Source: Benincasa hispida (lineage: Eukaryota > Streptophyta > Magnoliopsida > Cucurbitales > Cucurbitaceae). Taken from it: a DNA stretch of 64,000 nt. Numbering within the stretch: position 1 is the first letter of the stretch; each line of letters begins with the position of its first letter. Made by a program: the position numbers and the translations under genes. Location of the stretch: NCBI RefSeq assembly GCF_009727055.1, contig NW_024063873.1, positions 62,001 to 126,000 on the forward strand. Reading direction: 5' to 3'. Below the pieces are notes generated by a model. The model was not told the DNA's origin and made no database searches. It saw only the letters and a program-made list of their open reading frames with translations. Of this stretch, positions 10,910-21,570 are shown piece after piece.

Positions 10910-11840
10910 GTCACGACCTTTTCCACGGCACTCCAATGCGTAATGTCCCATCTTCTTGCAAGTGAAGCGCTTCTTGACCAATGATGAATCCTCAAGTGCA
11001 ACACCGAGGGTGGAGAACTTGCTTGCTAATCTACTCGTGATTTTCCTACGAACTCATCGATTGTCTCGATCTCTTCATCCGAAGAACATCAAACTCGCTC
11101 TTCAAGGTTTGAACTAATTGCCATCTTCANNNNNNNNNNNNNNNNNNNNNNNNNNNNNNNNNNNNNNNNNNNNNNNNNNNNNNNNNNNNNNNNNNNNNNN
11201 NNNNNNNNNNNNNNNNNNNNNNNNNNNNNNNNNNNNNNNNNNNNNNNNNNNNNNNNNNNNNNNNNNNNNNNNNNNNNNNNNNNNNNNNNNNNNNNNNNNN
11301 NNNNNNNNNNNNNNNNNNNNNNNNNNNNNNNNNNNNNNNNNNNNNNNNNNNNNNNNNNNNNNNNNNNNNNNNNNNNNNNNNNNNNNNNNNNNNNNNNNNN
11401 NNNNNNNNNNNNNNNNNNNNNNNNNNNNNNNNNNNNNNNNNNNNNNNNNNNNNNNNNNNNNNNNNNNNNNNNNNNNNNNNNNNNNNNNNNNNNNNNNNNN
11501 NNNNNNNNNNNNNNNNNTCTTCATCCGCTCACTTCCCAAGTACCTCGTCTTGAGACTATCCCGTATTTTCTTTTGCGGTATTCTTCTTCGCGATTTGTAG
11601 AAGCACGTCTTCTGGGATGCATTGGAATGTACGCGCACGCCTTCTTGTCCTTCTTCGCATCCACTTCGGCTTCTCTTGCCGGCTCTATCGCCTCCAAAAC
11701 TCCTTGGGTATCGAGGATTTCTTCCGCTTTTATCGCCCACACCGTGTAGTTGTGAGGAGTCAACATCGGGTAGAGAATTGGTGCTCCGCTGTTCTCCTTC
11801 ACTTGCTGCGAGATGCTCGACATCTTCGTTGGACAGTGGA
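10910..11840 (-). pseudogene. Copia A gag (capsid and zinc knuckle), broken
   Basis: On the minus strand the start is probably the Met near 11823, leading into 'LTPHNYTVWAIKAEEIL', the N-terminal pattern of copia capsid proteins. A frameshift follows near 11630, then 'SLKTRYLGSERMK' up to the N block. After the block the frame resumes with 'QTLKSEFDVLRMK' and 'SKFSTLGVALEDSSLVKK'. It then jumps directly to the zinc-knuckle segment 'FTCKKMGHYALEC' (near 10950-10990), which suggests an internal deletion of the capsid C-terminus. The knuckle keeps C-X4-H-X4-C, but the position of its first Cys is Arg, possibly TGC to CGC or an effect of the deletion. Gag would package RNA; this copy cannot. Confidence 0.7.
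11130..11517. other. Assembly gap (N block) inside copia A gag
   Basis: 388 N. The bases on both sides are the same six, tcttca, and the gag reading continues across them if one copy is removed. See findings. Confidence 0.95.
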
Positions 11841-11860
11841 AACTGCGATGAGAAGACAAC

Positions 11861-11875
11861 CTGGCTCTGATACCA
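11861..11875 (-). promoter_or_regulatory. Copia A primer-binding site (initiator Met tRNA)
   Basis: The minus strand reads TGGTATCAGAGCCAG two bases inside the 5' LTR. TGGTATCAGAGC is complementary to the 3' end of plant initiator Met tRNA, the usual primer of copia reverse transcription. Confidence 0.9.
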
Positions 11876-11877
11876 AA

Positions 11878-12173
11878 TGTTGGTTTAAAAACCAGGGATC
11901 TGCACAAAAAAAAATCTCACGCACTCTGATATATATTTGAAGAAAACAGACAAAAAAAATATTCTGGAAGTAAAATATATTAGCGAGAGAAAGAAAAGTA
12001 ATAGAACTCCCTATTTTTTATTCAATTGATGGACTTACATTTATAGTCTAATAACAACAAAATAACCACAAACCACTAACATAATGCTTTCTAAAAATAG
12101 CATCATGTGGACTTCTTCTTCCACACGATCTGGAAGATTCGGTCTTGAATCATGACCGGATTATTAGCTCACA
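11878..12173 (-). repeat. Copia A 5' LTR
   Basis: 296 bases, paired with 7344-7641; differences are scattered substitutions and changes in A/T run lengths. Its 3' side on the minus strand abuts the primer-binding site. Confidence 0.92.
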
Positions 12174-12395
12174 CCACTTGATAGGGACAACGACCCTCAA
12201 ACTATGTCCATAATGGTATGATATTGTCCACTTTGGGCATAAACTCTCATGGCTTTGCTTTTGGTTTCATCCCAAAAAGCCTCATACCAATGGAGATAGT
12301 CATTCTCACTTATATACCCATGATCCTTCTTTTATCTAACCAATGTGGGACTTTGGTCGCATTCCCAACATCTTTGGGGGGGGAGGGGCGGTTTC
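12174..12395 (-). mobile_element. Possible solo LTR or TRIM-like piece
   Basis: Read on the minus strand this starts near 'tgttgggaatgcgaccaaag' and has a TATA-like 'gtatataag'. It ends near 'cccta tcaag' where it meets copia A. The layout (TGTTGGG start, TATA box 60 bases in, length about 200) looks like a short LTR, and I recall similar dispersed sequences in cucurbit genomes. No partner LTR, primer site or target duplication is visible. A G-rich run (12373-12390) borders it on the left. Confidence 0.35.
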
Positions 12396-12403
12396 GCCTA
12401 GAG

Positions 12404-12600
12404 CTAAGCCATACGGTGCTGACGGTTCGTCGTATGGAGTAGCCACTGGAGCCAACGGTTGCTGAGCCCAAGGCTGTGGATGTTCGTAAGCTGAAGAGTT
12501 GTAAGGCTGAGCTGTTGGTAGTGGAACTCCATAACCACTGCGACTGCCGTAGCCGCAGCCATTGCCACAGCAGTAACCATTAGAGAAGGATGTGTTGACC
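12404..12600 (-). pseudogene. CML49/CML50-like pseudogene, Gly/Pro/Tyr-rich N-terminal exon
   Basis: On the minus strand, after a possible acceptor (TTAG near 12601), the frame reads Gly/Tyr/Cys-rich then Pro/Gln/Tyr-rich residues ('PLAPVATPYDEPSAPYG'). This low-complexity composition fits the N-terminal arm of CML49/CML50-type proteins. It lies in the right order and strand relative to the exon at 7042-7317. About 5 kb of inserted DNA (copia element plus an LTR-like piece) now separates the two, which in an intact gene would be an intron. No start codon is certain; upstream exon sequence was not identified. The call depends on the linked EF-hand exon, since low-complexity sequence alone would not support it. 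Confidence 0.55.
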
Positions 12601-12828
12601 TAATAGAATGAAAGAAGAAAAGGGGGAAAGAGGTGAAAGAGGAAGCGGGAAGCAAAATGCTCTTTTGATTCGATGAAATTTTAGTGCTGGTTCAATTTTT
12701 TTAAAATGCAATTTCTTCCGTTTTTTTTTTTTTTCAAGCTTTTTTATAGCTAGTTTCCAAAAGGGCTATAACGAAAGGCGATTAAGTGTGATCTTTCTTG
12801 TAGATACATCTAGAATGCATTAACTCAA
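12601..12828. other. Short AT-rich flank, nothing recognised
   Basis: On the minus strand this is upstream of the CML-like exon and includes poly-T/A tracts (12718-12733). It could be intron or promoter of the dead gene; no motif decides. Confidence 0.4.
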
Positions 12829-13311
12829 TCCAATAAACTAAGATCCAATGTTATTTAATGTAGCTTGAACAGTATGTAGTAGACATATAAGTGGGTCATA
12901 TTCAAATAATAACTTAAAGGGTTTGCAATATATGGATAAGATTGGGTACGTTATCCTAGTGACATTGTGAATACGGACCACTTTATAAGTGTTACAAGAA
13001 TTGTAGGAGTTACAAACTATATGATCCATATCCTTTATGTAGAGACATGCGAGTGACGTATCTTGTATAAAGAGTTTGTATAAGACTGAACCGTGAAATG
13101 ATTGATTTTTCTTTATAAGGCTATTTTTTAGGAAACTCACCATAGGTGACATGGCCTTAATCTTGATGAGTTGTGAACTTCTGCCTATTAGGACAATTTT
13201 TTGATCTGTATGGATGAGAGTGGTCAGTTCCCTCGACTCAATAAGCCTACAATTTTTGGATTTGTCTGAGTGGGGAGTTGGGAACACAGCTACACAATAT
13301 GGAATTCACTT
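12829..13311 (+). repeat. Copia LTR fragment, family of 49647-51508
   Basis: Follows 49797-50295 step by step, from 'caataaactaagatcc' through 'tatggataaga' and 'agagacatgcgag' to 'gaattcactt', where the gypsy LTR at 13312 was inserted. Its continuation does not appear on the other side within this window. Confidence 0.75.
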
Positions 13312-13347
13312 TGTAACATCCCAAGTTTTAGATAAAGTAGCATTAAT
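13312..13347 (+). repeat. Del/Tekay-like gypsy 5' LTR, piece 1 of 3
   Basis: The LTR starts TGTAACATCCCAAG. After 36 bases it is split by a solo LTR. Pieces 2 and 3 are at 15705-16310 and 31922-34242; the order is supported by the insertions' own boundaries and by the primer site after piece 3. Confidence 0.7.
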
Positions 13348-15704
13348 TGTAACATTCCACACTTTATTTATTTATTTATTTATTAATAATCTAAAACTTT
13401 TCCCTTTTCAGTAATTGTCCTTAGTTGAAGGACATGTTTGGAATTTTGAATTTAAAGTATAAATGTGAGGATTTAAGTGTTGTCGTAGAATTTATTCAAA
13501 AAAATTTTCAATTTGGAAAAAAAGGTTATGGAAGGAATTAATTATTTTTGGAGAAAGGAAAGGAACTAAATAGTATAAAGTGGGTTAAGGAAAAAAATCT
13601 AATTAAAGTTATACTATTTTCCTTTTATTATTATTGTTTGTTGTTGTTGTTCGTTTGGTTATTATTATTTATTGTATGACTTTTTAAATAAAAAGCCCCC
13701 CCCCCCACCTTCTCCTCACCACGCGGCCTCCACCCTCCACAGAAATCTTTTCTTCCTTTTCGTCGATTGGGTCCGCCGCCGCCAGCCGTTCGTGCCTCCA
13801 GTCAGACATCACTACTCCACTCCCCATCACCCAATTGTGTCGAGCCTGAGAAGCCAACCACGCGACTTTAGCTGTCTACCAGATCCGATGCTCGCAGTTC
13901 AGATCTGAGACACGTCCAGCCAGTCACTAATTGCCGACCCACGCTCACCGAGAGCCACCACTCTTCAGTCCGCAACGCCCAGATCATAAGTCGCGTGCCG
14001 CCCAGCCTTGTCCACTCTCGTAGCCGTTCGTCGCCCAACCTCGACCCACGCACTGCAGTTGCTGTCATCGCGGGTCTGTCGTGGGGTTTTTCTTTTGCCA
14101 ATGCTCTCGTCGGATTCTTGAGATTTATGGGTAAGATAATGGGTATTTTTATTGGCTTTTCTTAAAGTAGCTTGAATGCCTATCAAGTTTTGACATAAAT
14201 TTATTGTTACCCACTAAGATTTTAGATTTTGGTCTGATTTGATTAACCCATAATGTTGGAATTTTAGATTGAAGAATTGGGAGGATTTTGAAGTGGCCCA
14301 TTAAGTTTGAAGTTTAAGACCAATTTCGGAGGAAAATTTGTTAGGGTTGGTAAGTCTTTGTGAGTTTTGAAAATTTACGTTGGACCAAGCCACGATTTCA
14401 ATAAAGTTTAAACTAGAGACCATGAGTATATTGGTTAATTAGAAAGGACTCAAGGATTAATTTAAATATTGGATTTAATATAGGTGTCGCTTGAACCTCT
14501 GCTTGGCAAGGAGGGGATAAGCTTGCTTGAACTAATTTGGATTTACTTTGAGGTAAGTAATCTTATCACTGGAACCGCTCACGGGCCAGGCTCTAGTTGT
14601 ATGCTGGCATGATAAGTGTATGTTATGGTAACTGTTAGCATGTTGTTTAACAGTATGACTTGAATCAAAGTATATTCTGGCACAAATTCTGATTTGTTTA
14701 CATATATACCTAAATACTTGATCGTTAGTATGTGATAGTATGTGTTTTCATATGTCGATGTCTGATCTGCTGGCGTTGAAGCATACTTGTATGTTGTGGC
14801 CTTATGATATAAGTTATACATTGATGATGTATAAAATGTTGTTAAGAATTATGGGTATGTGATGCAGCCATGGTATTAAGGATTTTTATGTATGCTTTAG
14901 AACCATACAATGTTGAATCTTAGCATGTTAAGACTGTGTGAATATCCTCATTGATTAGTTAGATGCTCACCAGTTTGTGTTCGGGATTCACCAGTTGTGT
15001 TTCCTTCAGGATTCACCAGTTTGTGTTTCCTTCGGGATTCACCAATTTATGTTTCCTTCGAGATTCACCAGTTTTGTGTTTCCTTCGAGATTCACCAATT
15101 TGTGTTTCCTTCGGGATTCACTAGTTTTGTGTTTCCTTCGAGATTCACCAATTTTTTGTTTCCTTCGGGATTCACCAGTTTTGTGGGCATACTTAACTAC
15201 AATAGGATAGGACTCAGTCTCTTATATGTTACATGTATTTATGTGCCATATGTGGGTATCTAGAGGACATAGATGCCTAGCCTGACTCCAGTGGTGGGGT
15301 TACTTAATGAGTATTTTATACTCATTCTTTCTTGTGTTGATGTTTCAGGTAAGAGTAGAGATGCACCGGCGATGGCGCAAGGGAATTCATGATCGAGCCA
15401 CTGGGACTAGTTTTTACGCTTCCGCATCATGAGATTTAGAGTTCTTTTCATGTTTCCCTTAAATGTTTAGTTTTGATGTTTGAAACTTATTATTAAGAAT
15501 TGTTTCTCATATGTATTTATTAACATTTATGATTTATGGGTACCCTATTATTGTTTTTAACAATTGCATTTAATAAATGTCTCTTGAACTTCTCTTGTTT
15601 TTAATTAGCATTTATTTCAAATAACTGAGCGTCGTTTTAAATTCTTTGCATGCATTTATTTTAGTAACGGCCTTACCTAGGTCCTAGGAGGTCGGGTCGT
15701 TACA
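13348..15704 (+). mobile_element. Solo gypsy LTR (Del/Tekay-like), 2.36 kb, with 5-bp duplication
   Basis: Begins TGTAACATTCC and ends GGGTCGTTACA, so it has TG...CA and short inverted ends (TGTAAC/GTTACA). It is flanked by a perfect 5-bp direct duplication, ttaat, at 13343-13347 and 15705-15709. There is no primer site, coding region or second LTR, so it is a solo LTR left by LTR-LTR recombination. A CT-rich, more GC-rich part (13690-14060) is followed by a minisatellite (14968-15186) and a 'gagtattttatactc' palindrome near 15308. The same palindrome type occurs in the surrounding LTR (33835-33850), so the two LTR families are related. Confidence 0.88.
14968..15186 (+). repeat. Minisatellite in the solo LTR, about 27-28-bp unit, about 8 copies
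   Basis: Tandem units with the core 'ttccttcgggattcaccagt', followed by 'tttgtg'. The units vary between ggg/gag and cag/caa and in T-run length, so the reading frame slips between copies. The family's other LTR has 'ccttcgggtt' repeats at the matching place. Confidence 0.85.
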
Positions 15705-16310
15705 TTAATTATTTTGAAATTATTGGAATTTATTTCTTTAATTTTGGAATCTTTGGAACAAAATTTGAAGATAACTGAAGGGTTAGCTGTTTTATTTAGA
15801 TTAGTTTGTCGGAGATAATTCATTTGAATTTATTCGAGGGAAGATTTGAAGTTGTTTGGATTAAATTTTCAATGAGATAATAGATTTTGTGTTTATTTGA
15901 TAAAGGAGTTCAGGTTTTGTGAATTTAAAATTAATCAAGGATTTAGATTTGAAGAAATTAAAATTTAAGAAGGAAAAGAGAAAAATGTGGATTTAAATTT
16001 TATCCCTTTAATTTTTTAGTTTGGATCATAAATTGAATTAATGAACTAGGAGAAGAAATAATTGGTTTATTTATTTTGAATTCATTTAATCAAATATTTA
16101 AAGGATTTAAAACTTTTGGGTTATCTTGGATAAAAGATTTGGAAATTACGAAGGAAAAAGAGAAGAATTTAAAATTTGGAATTTAAGAGTTTAAAATTAA
16201 ATAGAATTTAATATATATAATATATGTGAGTTAAAAATTAAAAAGAAAAAGAAGGGCAAAAACTCTCAAATTAAAATTTCTTTCAGCCGCCCAAGGAACC
16301 ATCCTCCCCA
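15705..16310 (+). repeat. Del/Tekay-like gypsy 5' LTR, piece 2 of 3
   Basis: AT-rich non-coding sequence between the solo LTR and the large Mutator-like element. The first five bases are the duplicated target ttaat. It has no open frame and ends in a more GC-rich stretch at 16285-16310 that leads, across the Mutator insertion, into the similar CT-rich stretch at 31922-32110. Confidence 0.6.
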
Positions 16311-16640
16311 GGTTTTTTATACGAATGGCCTCATTTGGGAGGCCCAAATGAAAGATGGTCTCCGATAGAGAAAGTAATGGAAAGTGGCCTTCTGTTTACG
16401 TCATAAGCATGTGATATTTTACTAATTCTCCTCTGAGATGCACCCCTCGCGCTTGCTAATACAAATTTACTCGATCCTCGATAGCTCGTCACACGTTCCT
16501 TGATGCACGGTCACTCAATACCCAACTGCATGGTCACTCGATATGGCTACAATCTGTATGTGTATACTCGATCATATCAACATCATACTCGATGTTTGAT
16601 TAATTTATACTTGATTAATTTGAATCATCCATGTCACTCG
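16311..16640 (+). repeat. Left terminal inverted repeat of the ULP1 Mutator-like element
   Basis: Pairs with 31600-31921. It includes the self-complementary word GGCCTCATTTGGGAGGCC near its outer end and several ACTCGATA-type words further in. Part of the inner segment ('tatcaacatcatactcgatg') recurs at 17455-17475. Confidence 0.85.
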
Positions 16641-17067
16641 ATACAGAACCTGCTCTATAGTTAATACTCATATACGAACATACACAAATTGGAGAATTTT
16701 CTGACTATATACATCGTGAATTTCAAATCAATTTCTTGAAATGTGAAGTAATTTTTTTTTATTAACTAAGAAAAAACAGAACTAAAACATAAAAGAGAAA
16801 ATTAGGATCACTTTCACTTCAAAAACCCACTTCACAAACCTGTTTATCTTGACAGAGATCAAGTTATAAAGGCATTGAGATCATTTCACTATATTGTCTC
16901 ATACCTCAAGTATTTAAATGTGCCTTTTCCTGCTCATTTTTTTTAACTTTTTTGATGATGTGCGAGACATACAAATGTAGTAAAGAGAATGAGTGAGTGT
17001 GAGTTTATGAGTGTGTACCGATACATGCAAGTAGCTCCCAGTGGAGCAAGGATGAGGGGAGAGAGCT

Positions 17068-17298
17068 ATGAAACCTGACAAGCATCAAGTTGAGAATACC
17101 AAGTATCGAGTGATAAGAATGAGTAGCAAGTATAGCGAGTATTTAACAGTTACCTATTTTCCTAAATGCTCATTTTCTGCTAGAGAACATGTCACATTAA
17201 AGAGATGTGAAAGGTGTGGCCAACCGGGACATAACCGACAAAAGTGCAACGAACCATTTGACACGTCCAAACTCAACAAACAGACAAGGACAACATAG
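17068..17298 (+). pseudogene. Mutator transposase C-terminal fragment with zinc knuckle
   Basis: A 76-codon frame with the CCHC motif C47-X2-C50-X4-H55-X4-C60 in 'RCERCGQPGHNRQKC'. Plant MuDR-type transposases often end with a SWIM zinc finger and then such a CCHC knuckle (C..CGQ.GHN+..C). The DDE domain and SWIM finger that should precede it are not recognisable in 16640-17067, which is too short to hold them. I read this as the last exon of a deleted transposase, on the strand opposite to the ULP1 gene. A CCHC knuckle also occurs in retrotransposon gag, but its position inside the Mutator element favours transposase. Confidence 0.6.
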
Positions 17299-17339
17299 GG
17301 GACCCTCCAAACTCTGTATTATAATATAGATTGTTCATT

Positions 17340-17790
17340 GTTCATATACTCGATCAAGGAGTAGTATCCAATATTAAATAACAAAATTATATCATAGAAC
17401 TACATCCAATACTCGACAATACTCGATCATATTAAATAACGAAATTGTATACTCGATTATATCAACATCATACTCGATGCTCAATTACTTTATACTCAAT
17501 TATTTTGAATTCATAACCCGTTTGAAGGCGTTTGATTAATCCTTTGGTGCTCTGTATGATACTCGACAATACTCGATAAACATTAACTATATAGATGGTT
17601 GATTTACATGTACTATATACTCGATGTAATGTAGAGACATTCTGATAAATACATGATACACAGTCACTCGATACTCGTTAAGATATACTCATTACATGAT
17701 ACTCGATAATACTTGATAAATATTGACTATATAGATGGTTGATTACTATATACTCGATGCATGTTACACGATAGTTGACAATACTAAAAA
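17340..17790 (+). repeat. Cluster of ACTCGATA words inside the left end
   Basis: Nine or more copies of 'atactcga(t/c)a' and near variants ('atactcgacaatactcgat') in 450 bases, continuing those in the left inverted end. At the other end of the element they appear mostly as the reverse word (ATCGAGT, 31630-31770). This is an inverted arrangement of subterminal motifs. Confidence 0.75.
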
Positions 17791-17967
17791 AATTGGTGAT
17801 TATATAGATGGTATAGATTTACAAATAGTGTCAAAATTCACATGGAAAGGCCTCATAAAAATAATATCAGATTTACAAATAATGTCAAAATTCAAATAGA
17901 TGGTATAAAAATTCATATAAATAATGTCAAAATAATGTGAAAATTTACATAGAAAAATTGATTTGTC

Positions 17968-18475
17968 CTAATAAAAAAAATTGATCTGCCCATAGCTCTC
18001 CATACTCGACCCGATCACCAAGTACTCAAAGTACTTGAGACTGAATATCCTACAGTCCAGTGTATTCCCCTGTAGGGCGCCTGTATTGATACGGCTTAGC
18101 TTCCAAGGACTGGGTGCAAGGTCGGGCTTTACATCATTTAGGCGGCAGAATTGTACCAGTGAAGGGAAAGTAAAGCATGGGGGCGCGAGGAATTTTAGCA
18201 GATCTTTCTCTTTGATGTACTTGGGTAATGAGTCATACAAAAGGATGCGTCTGATATTCATGTCCACATCCAGCAAAAACCAATGCTGGTTGTAGCTGAC
18301 TGGGCTATAGATGTAATTGTTACCCATCCAGACTGATGTTCAGGTACCAGTCCGACCACATAATCAACATACGTGTGCTCTTTCTCCCATACTTTAGCAG
18401 CTTCTTCCATGGTTTTCCTACGTATGGCCTCAAACAAGCTATTTGGTGCTTGAAGGTTCAAGTGACTCTGCAAAA
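17968..18475 (-). pseudogene. ULP1-like (C48) cysteine protease domain of the Mutator-borne gene
   Basis: On the minus strand an exon ('LQAPNSLFEAIRRKTMEEA') leads into 'YVDYVVGLVPEH' and, after a frameshift near 18320, into the protease core (17968-18327, 119 codons). The core shows 'YNQHWFLLDVD', 'RRILLYDSL' and 'LQGNTLDCRIFSLKYFEYL'. Numbering from its Met, His15, Asp32, Gln86 and Cys92 have the same spacing (17 and 6 residues) as the His-Asp and Gln-Cys pairs of yeast Ulp1 as I recall them. The Gly that usually follows the catalytic Cys is Arg here. The family removes SUMO or ubiquitin-like proteins; activity of this copy is not established. The frameshift makes this copy a probable pseudogene. 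Confidence 0.8.
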
Positions 18476-18865
18476 TAAATAACAAGAAGTTCAAGTGTAT
18501 ATCAATAAAGCAAAATTGTACATTAAAATTTATACCCTCTATAATACATACCAATATGCCATGTGGCAATGCCGTGAACCGATGAGCACATATCTCTGGC
18601 CGGCTAATAAACTTTCGTCAGAGAAACATGAATAAAGAATCAAGAACCTGTAGTTTGCAAGTTAAATCAAAGAATGGGAATAGTAATTAACAAGCATATA
18701 AATGTAATAAGGGATGGTAACTTACGTCTTTCTCAACCCAATTACTATCACGTGTCAGCTCCTGGAACAATTGCTTCATTGTGTAATTCATCCTGAATAG
18801 GACTTCATTCCCCATCGAGTGAGGACCTATGCCCACCTTGTTCAACTAGACCATGGACTCATTCA

Positions 18866-19265
18866 TCAAGTCCTCTGGAATAGCATGTGTCGGGTCATAG
18901 GGGACGATGTCAATCGGACGTTACTAAGCTTTTTTCCAATCTCCCTTACCGTGTCAATTGGAGGGGCGTACGGTTGAGTTGGCTTCCTCTTCCCACTTGT
19001 CCATTTTTGTTCCCCCTCACAGTTTACAGGCTTCGTTGAAGGTGGAGGAATGGAATTCTGGATCTCAGTGGCTGATGGAGGAATGGGGTAACATGATTCA
19101 CATGACTCAGACTCCATTGTGCTGGTCTCGGTCATGGGTGGAAGAATGGGGTCCTGGAACACTGGGTCACGAGACTCAGTGGCTGCTAGAGGGGTTAGGT
19201 CAAGGGTCTCGATGGAATTTGGAGGAATGAGGACAATAGTCTCAGTGGACTCCACACGTAAACCT
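18866..19265 (-). pseudogene. Linker exon of the Mutator-borne ULP1 gene
   Basis: About 130 codons rich in Pro, Ser, Thr and Glu ('SIETLDLTPLAATES', 'PPSATEIQNSIPPPS'), ending in a basic patch ('WTSGKRKPTQPYAPPIDTV'). The sequence is low in complexity and has no fold that I can name. It lies between the DUF1985 part and the protease part, as the disordered linker does in such genes. A splice acceptor (AG) is plausible just upstream near 19262. The copia element 19341-29429 sits in the intron directly before it. Confidence 0.55.
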
Positions 19266-19340
19266 TATATAATTTATGAAGTATGTTAGGTCAAACACAA
19301 CATGATATAGATTTATATTAGAATAAGTTTAAGATGATAT

Positions 19341-21324
19341 TGCTGGAAAAATAGGCATGCGCAGCGGAAATGAGGAACAATTTTACTCTAATTGCACAAA
19401 TTAAACATACAACCCTAAATTAATTAATTAGGGTTTTTTTTAAATATTGCCTTTGAAGCTCCCTAAACTCTTCTATCTCCGCTCGAACACGAACAGAAAA
19501 ACCACTAGAGCTAACCTACTATCCTCTCGACTCAAAACCAGGTTGTGGGACCCGATAGATGAAGAACCTGAGAGAGAGAAAGAGATGGAAAATAGAAGAT
19601 GAATTTTTGGGTTGGGTTTGGGTTTTGAATTTTTCTCAAAAAAATGGTGATTTTTTCCAGCCCAAATTTAAAAACCAATTTTGGTAAAATGTCCAAAAGA
19701 CTTTTATCCAAATTGAAAGCCCAAATTTATAGAAAAATACCATGCAAAATTGCATGAAACAAATTCATAAAAACCCAACATCTCAAAATCCACTATCTAA
19801 GTGGGCTTGATGTCTCCACTATAAGCCAACACCTAACCCACTATGTTATTAGTGGAATTATCCAACAAAAGTTTGGATTTTCTCACTAACTTTAGTCAAA
19901 GGGCAAAATAGTCCTTTTGTCAAAGTCAAACTTTGACCGAAAATTCAACATTTTGACTTTTTATGATTTTTTTCGTGTTGACTAATTTTGACCTCCTAAG
20001 CATGAATCCACATTCATTTTCTCGAAATTCAAATCATATTTGAATATAATGTCGGTCAAAGTTTGACTTTTCAAAGTCAAAAGTCATCTCTTTGACTTTT
20101 TACATCTTTGACCATTTTGATTATTTTCGAGCTTCCGAATATGAACGTATTCATATTCTTGATATTTAAATCACATTTAAATACTAAACCTGTATCACTA
20201 AACTGAAAAACCAACCACTGTATCACATATACTTGTCGGTTTCTCTCTCTTCACCTAATTCGAACAATTCAAATTATTCTATCATACAGTTCTAAGTTTA
20301 TTCCATATGAGCTAGTAGGGGAACCTAATGAACCTATAAATTATGTGCTCCAATGATCCGAGATTAGCTATCTAAACTCTTTAGATGGAGCTAATCAACA
20401 TTCTTTAACTCACGGGTCATTCCACTATAGTCCCGTAGTTGCACTCCCATCACTATAGATATATTTATGTCCATTTGATATAACCATGATTAGTAAGCTA
20501 ATCTTTCACAGGTTGTTCGTAATCTCAGCTTGGTCATAAGAACCCTTTTACCCCCAAGACTACATCTTATTCCTTAAGTTCCACTGATCCTCTAATGAAC
20601 AATTGGTTTAAGGTCCAACCTATAAACCGAACCCCTCTCGGGCCAATGAGAGGGTGGGACCCCTTGTTCAAGACCTGGATTCAGTACTAAAGGGAACAAC
20701 CTATCTACTATCCCTATAACGGGTAGGAGTGAATTGCGTCTTGCACCCTATGTTCCCAGCTATCCACGTGATCTTACCCCTGAAATGGGAGGCTTATTGG
20801 GCTAGCAATAATGAGCTGCCCTCACCTATGCAGATATAAGGATAATCTCGAGTGAACAGGAGTTCATATTTAGCTCAAGATTAAGATTAAGTTACCTAGG
20901 TTATCAATTAACGAAATAGTCAATTTTATACATTAAACGGCGTTTAGAACGTAAAAGGTAACTATTTCATGGTTCGGTCTTATGTAAACTCTTTACATAG
21001 GATGCCCCCATTTTCATGTCTCTACATGAACAGTTTAGGATCACATCGTTTGTACTAACTACAAAATGGGCCGCATCCATAGTGTCCTAAAAATAAGGCG
21101 TACAACCTTATTCATATACTATAGACCATTTTGGTTATATATTTGAACTTGATCCACATTTATGTCACTACATAAAGTTCAAACTTAATCTTAATAGCCT
21201 CGGATCCTTAGTTTATTGGATTCATGAATATAGAATTTAAATTTACTAAAGATTTTCAATAACAGCTTTATTGAACAAGAGTAAGATATTACAAACTACG
21301 AGTTTTAGGATATAAAATCCAACA
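19341..21324 (-). repeat. Copia B1 3' LTR
   Basis: 1984 bases, pairs with 27472-29429. The terminal TGTTGG has become TGCTGG at 19341. It contains runs rich in 'gtcaaagt/actttgac' (19890-20120) forming many possible small hairpins. Confidence 0.93.
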
Positions 21325-21337
21325 AACTCCCACTTGG
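21325..21337 (-). promoter_or_regulatory. Copia B1 polypurine tract
   Basis: The minus strand reads 'aagtgggagtt' directly before the 3' LTR start; it is the primer for plus-strand DNA in this family. Confidence 0.8.
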
Positions 21338-21570
21338 ACTAAAACTCCTAGTAAGATCAAACGATGCTGAATTTAACTATGAGAAATTAATATTACATAT
21401 GAGTACAATAAACATATGAATACAATAAACTAGGGAATTCATGCCAACCATAATCTCCCACTTGTCCTAGTTTAGAAACACCATAGACCTAAACTCTGTA
21501 GGTGACCCTCAAAAACTTTAACCGTGAGGGTTTTTGTAAAAAGATCAGCAATGTTTTGCTCAAAAGGTAT

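Larger units (their letters stand above)
7344..12173 (-). mobile_element. Ty1/copia retrotransposon A, 4.8 kb, both LTRs present
   Basis: The LTRs at 7344-7641 and 11878-12173 are near-identical and have TG...CA ends (TGTTGG...CTCACA on the plus strand). On the minus strand, the primer site TGGTATCAGAGCCAG follows the 5' LTR after two bases, and a purine-rich tract (AGGGGAGTAG) precedes the 3' LTR. Domain order on the minus strand is gag, zinc knuckle, protease, integrase, reverse transcriptase, RNase H, which is the copia order. By eye about a dozen differences separate the two LTRs, suggesting fairly recent insertion. The flanking five bases differ (tcttt and ccact), so no target duplication is preserved. 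An N block interrupts gag. Confidence 0.92.

Noticed and set aside
11114..11740. 200-codon frames running through the N blocks (also 58896-59623)
   Set aside because: They consist mainly of undefined residues; only the real sequence on either side was used.
14968..15263. CRISPR-like array of regular repeats
   Set aside because: Units are contiguous with no spacers, the sequence is a plant LTR, and frames such as FGIHQF are translations of a minisatellite.
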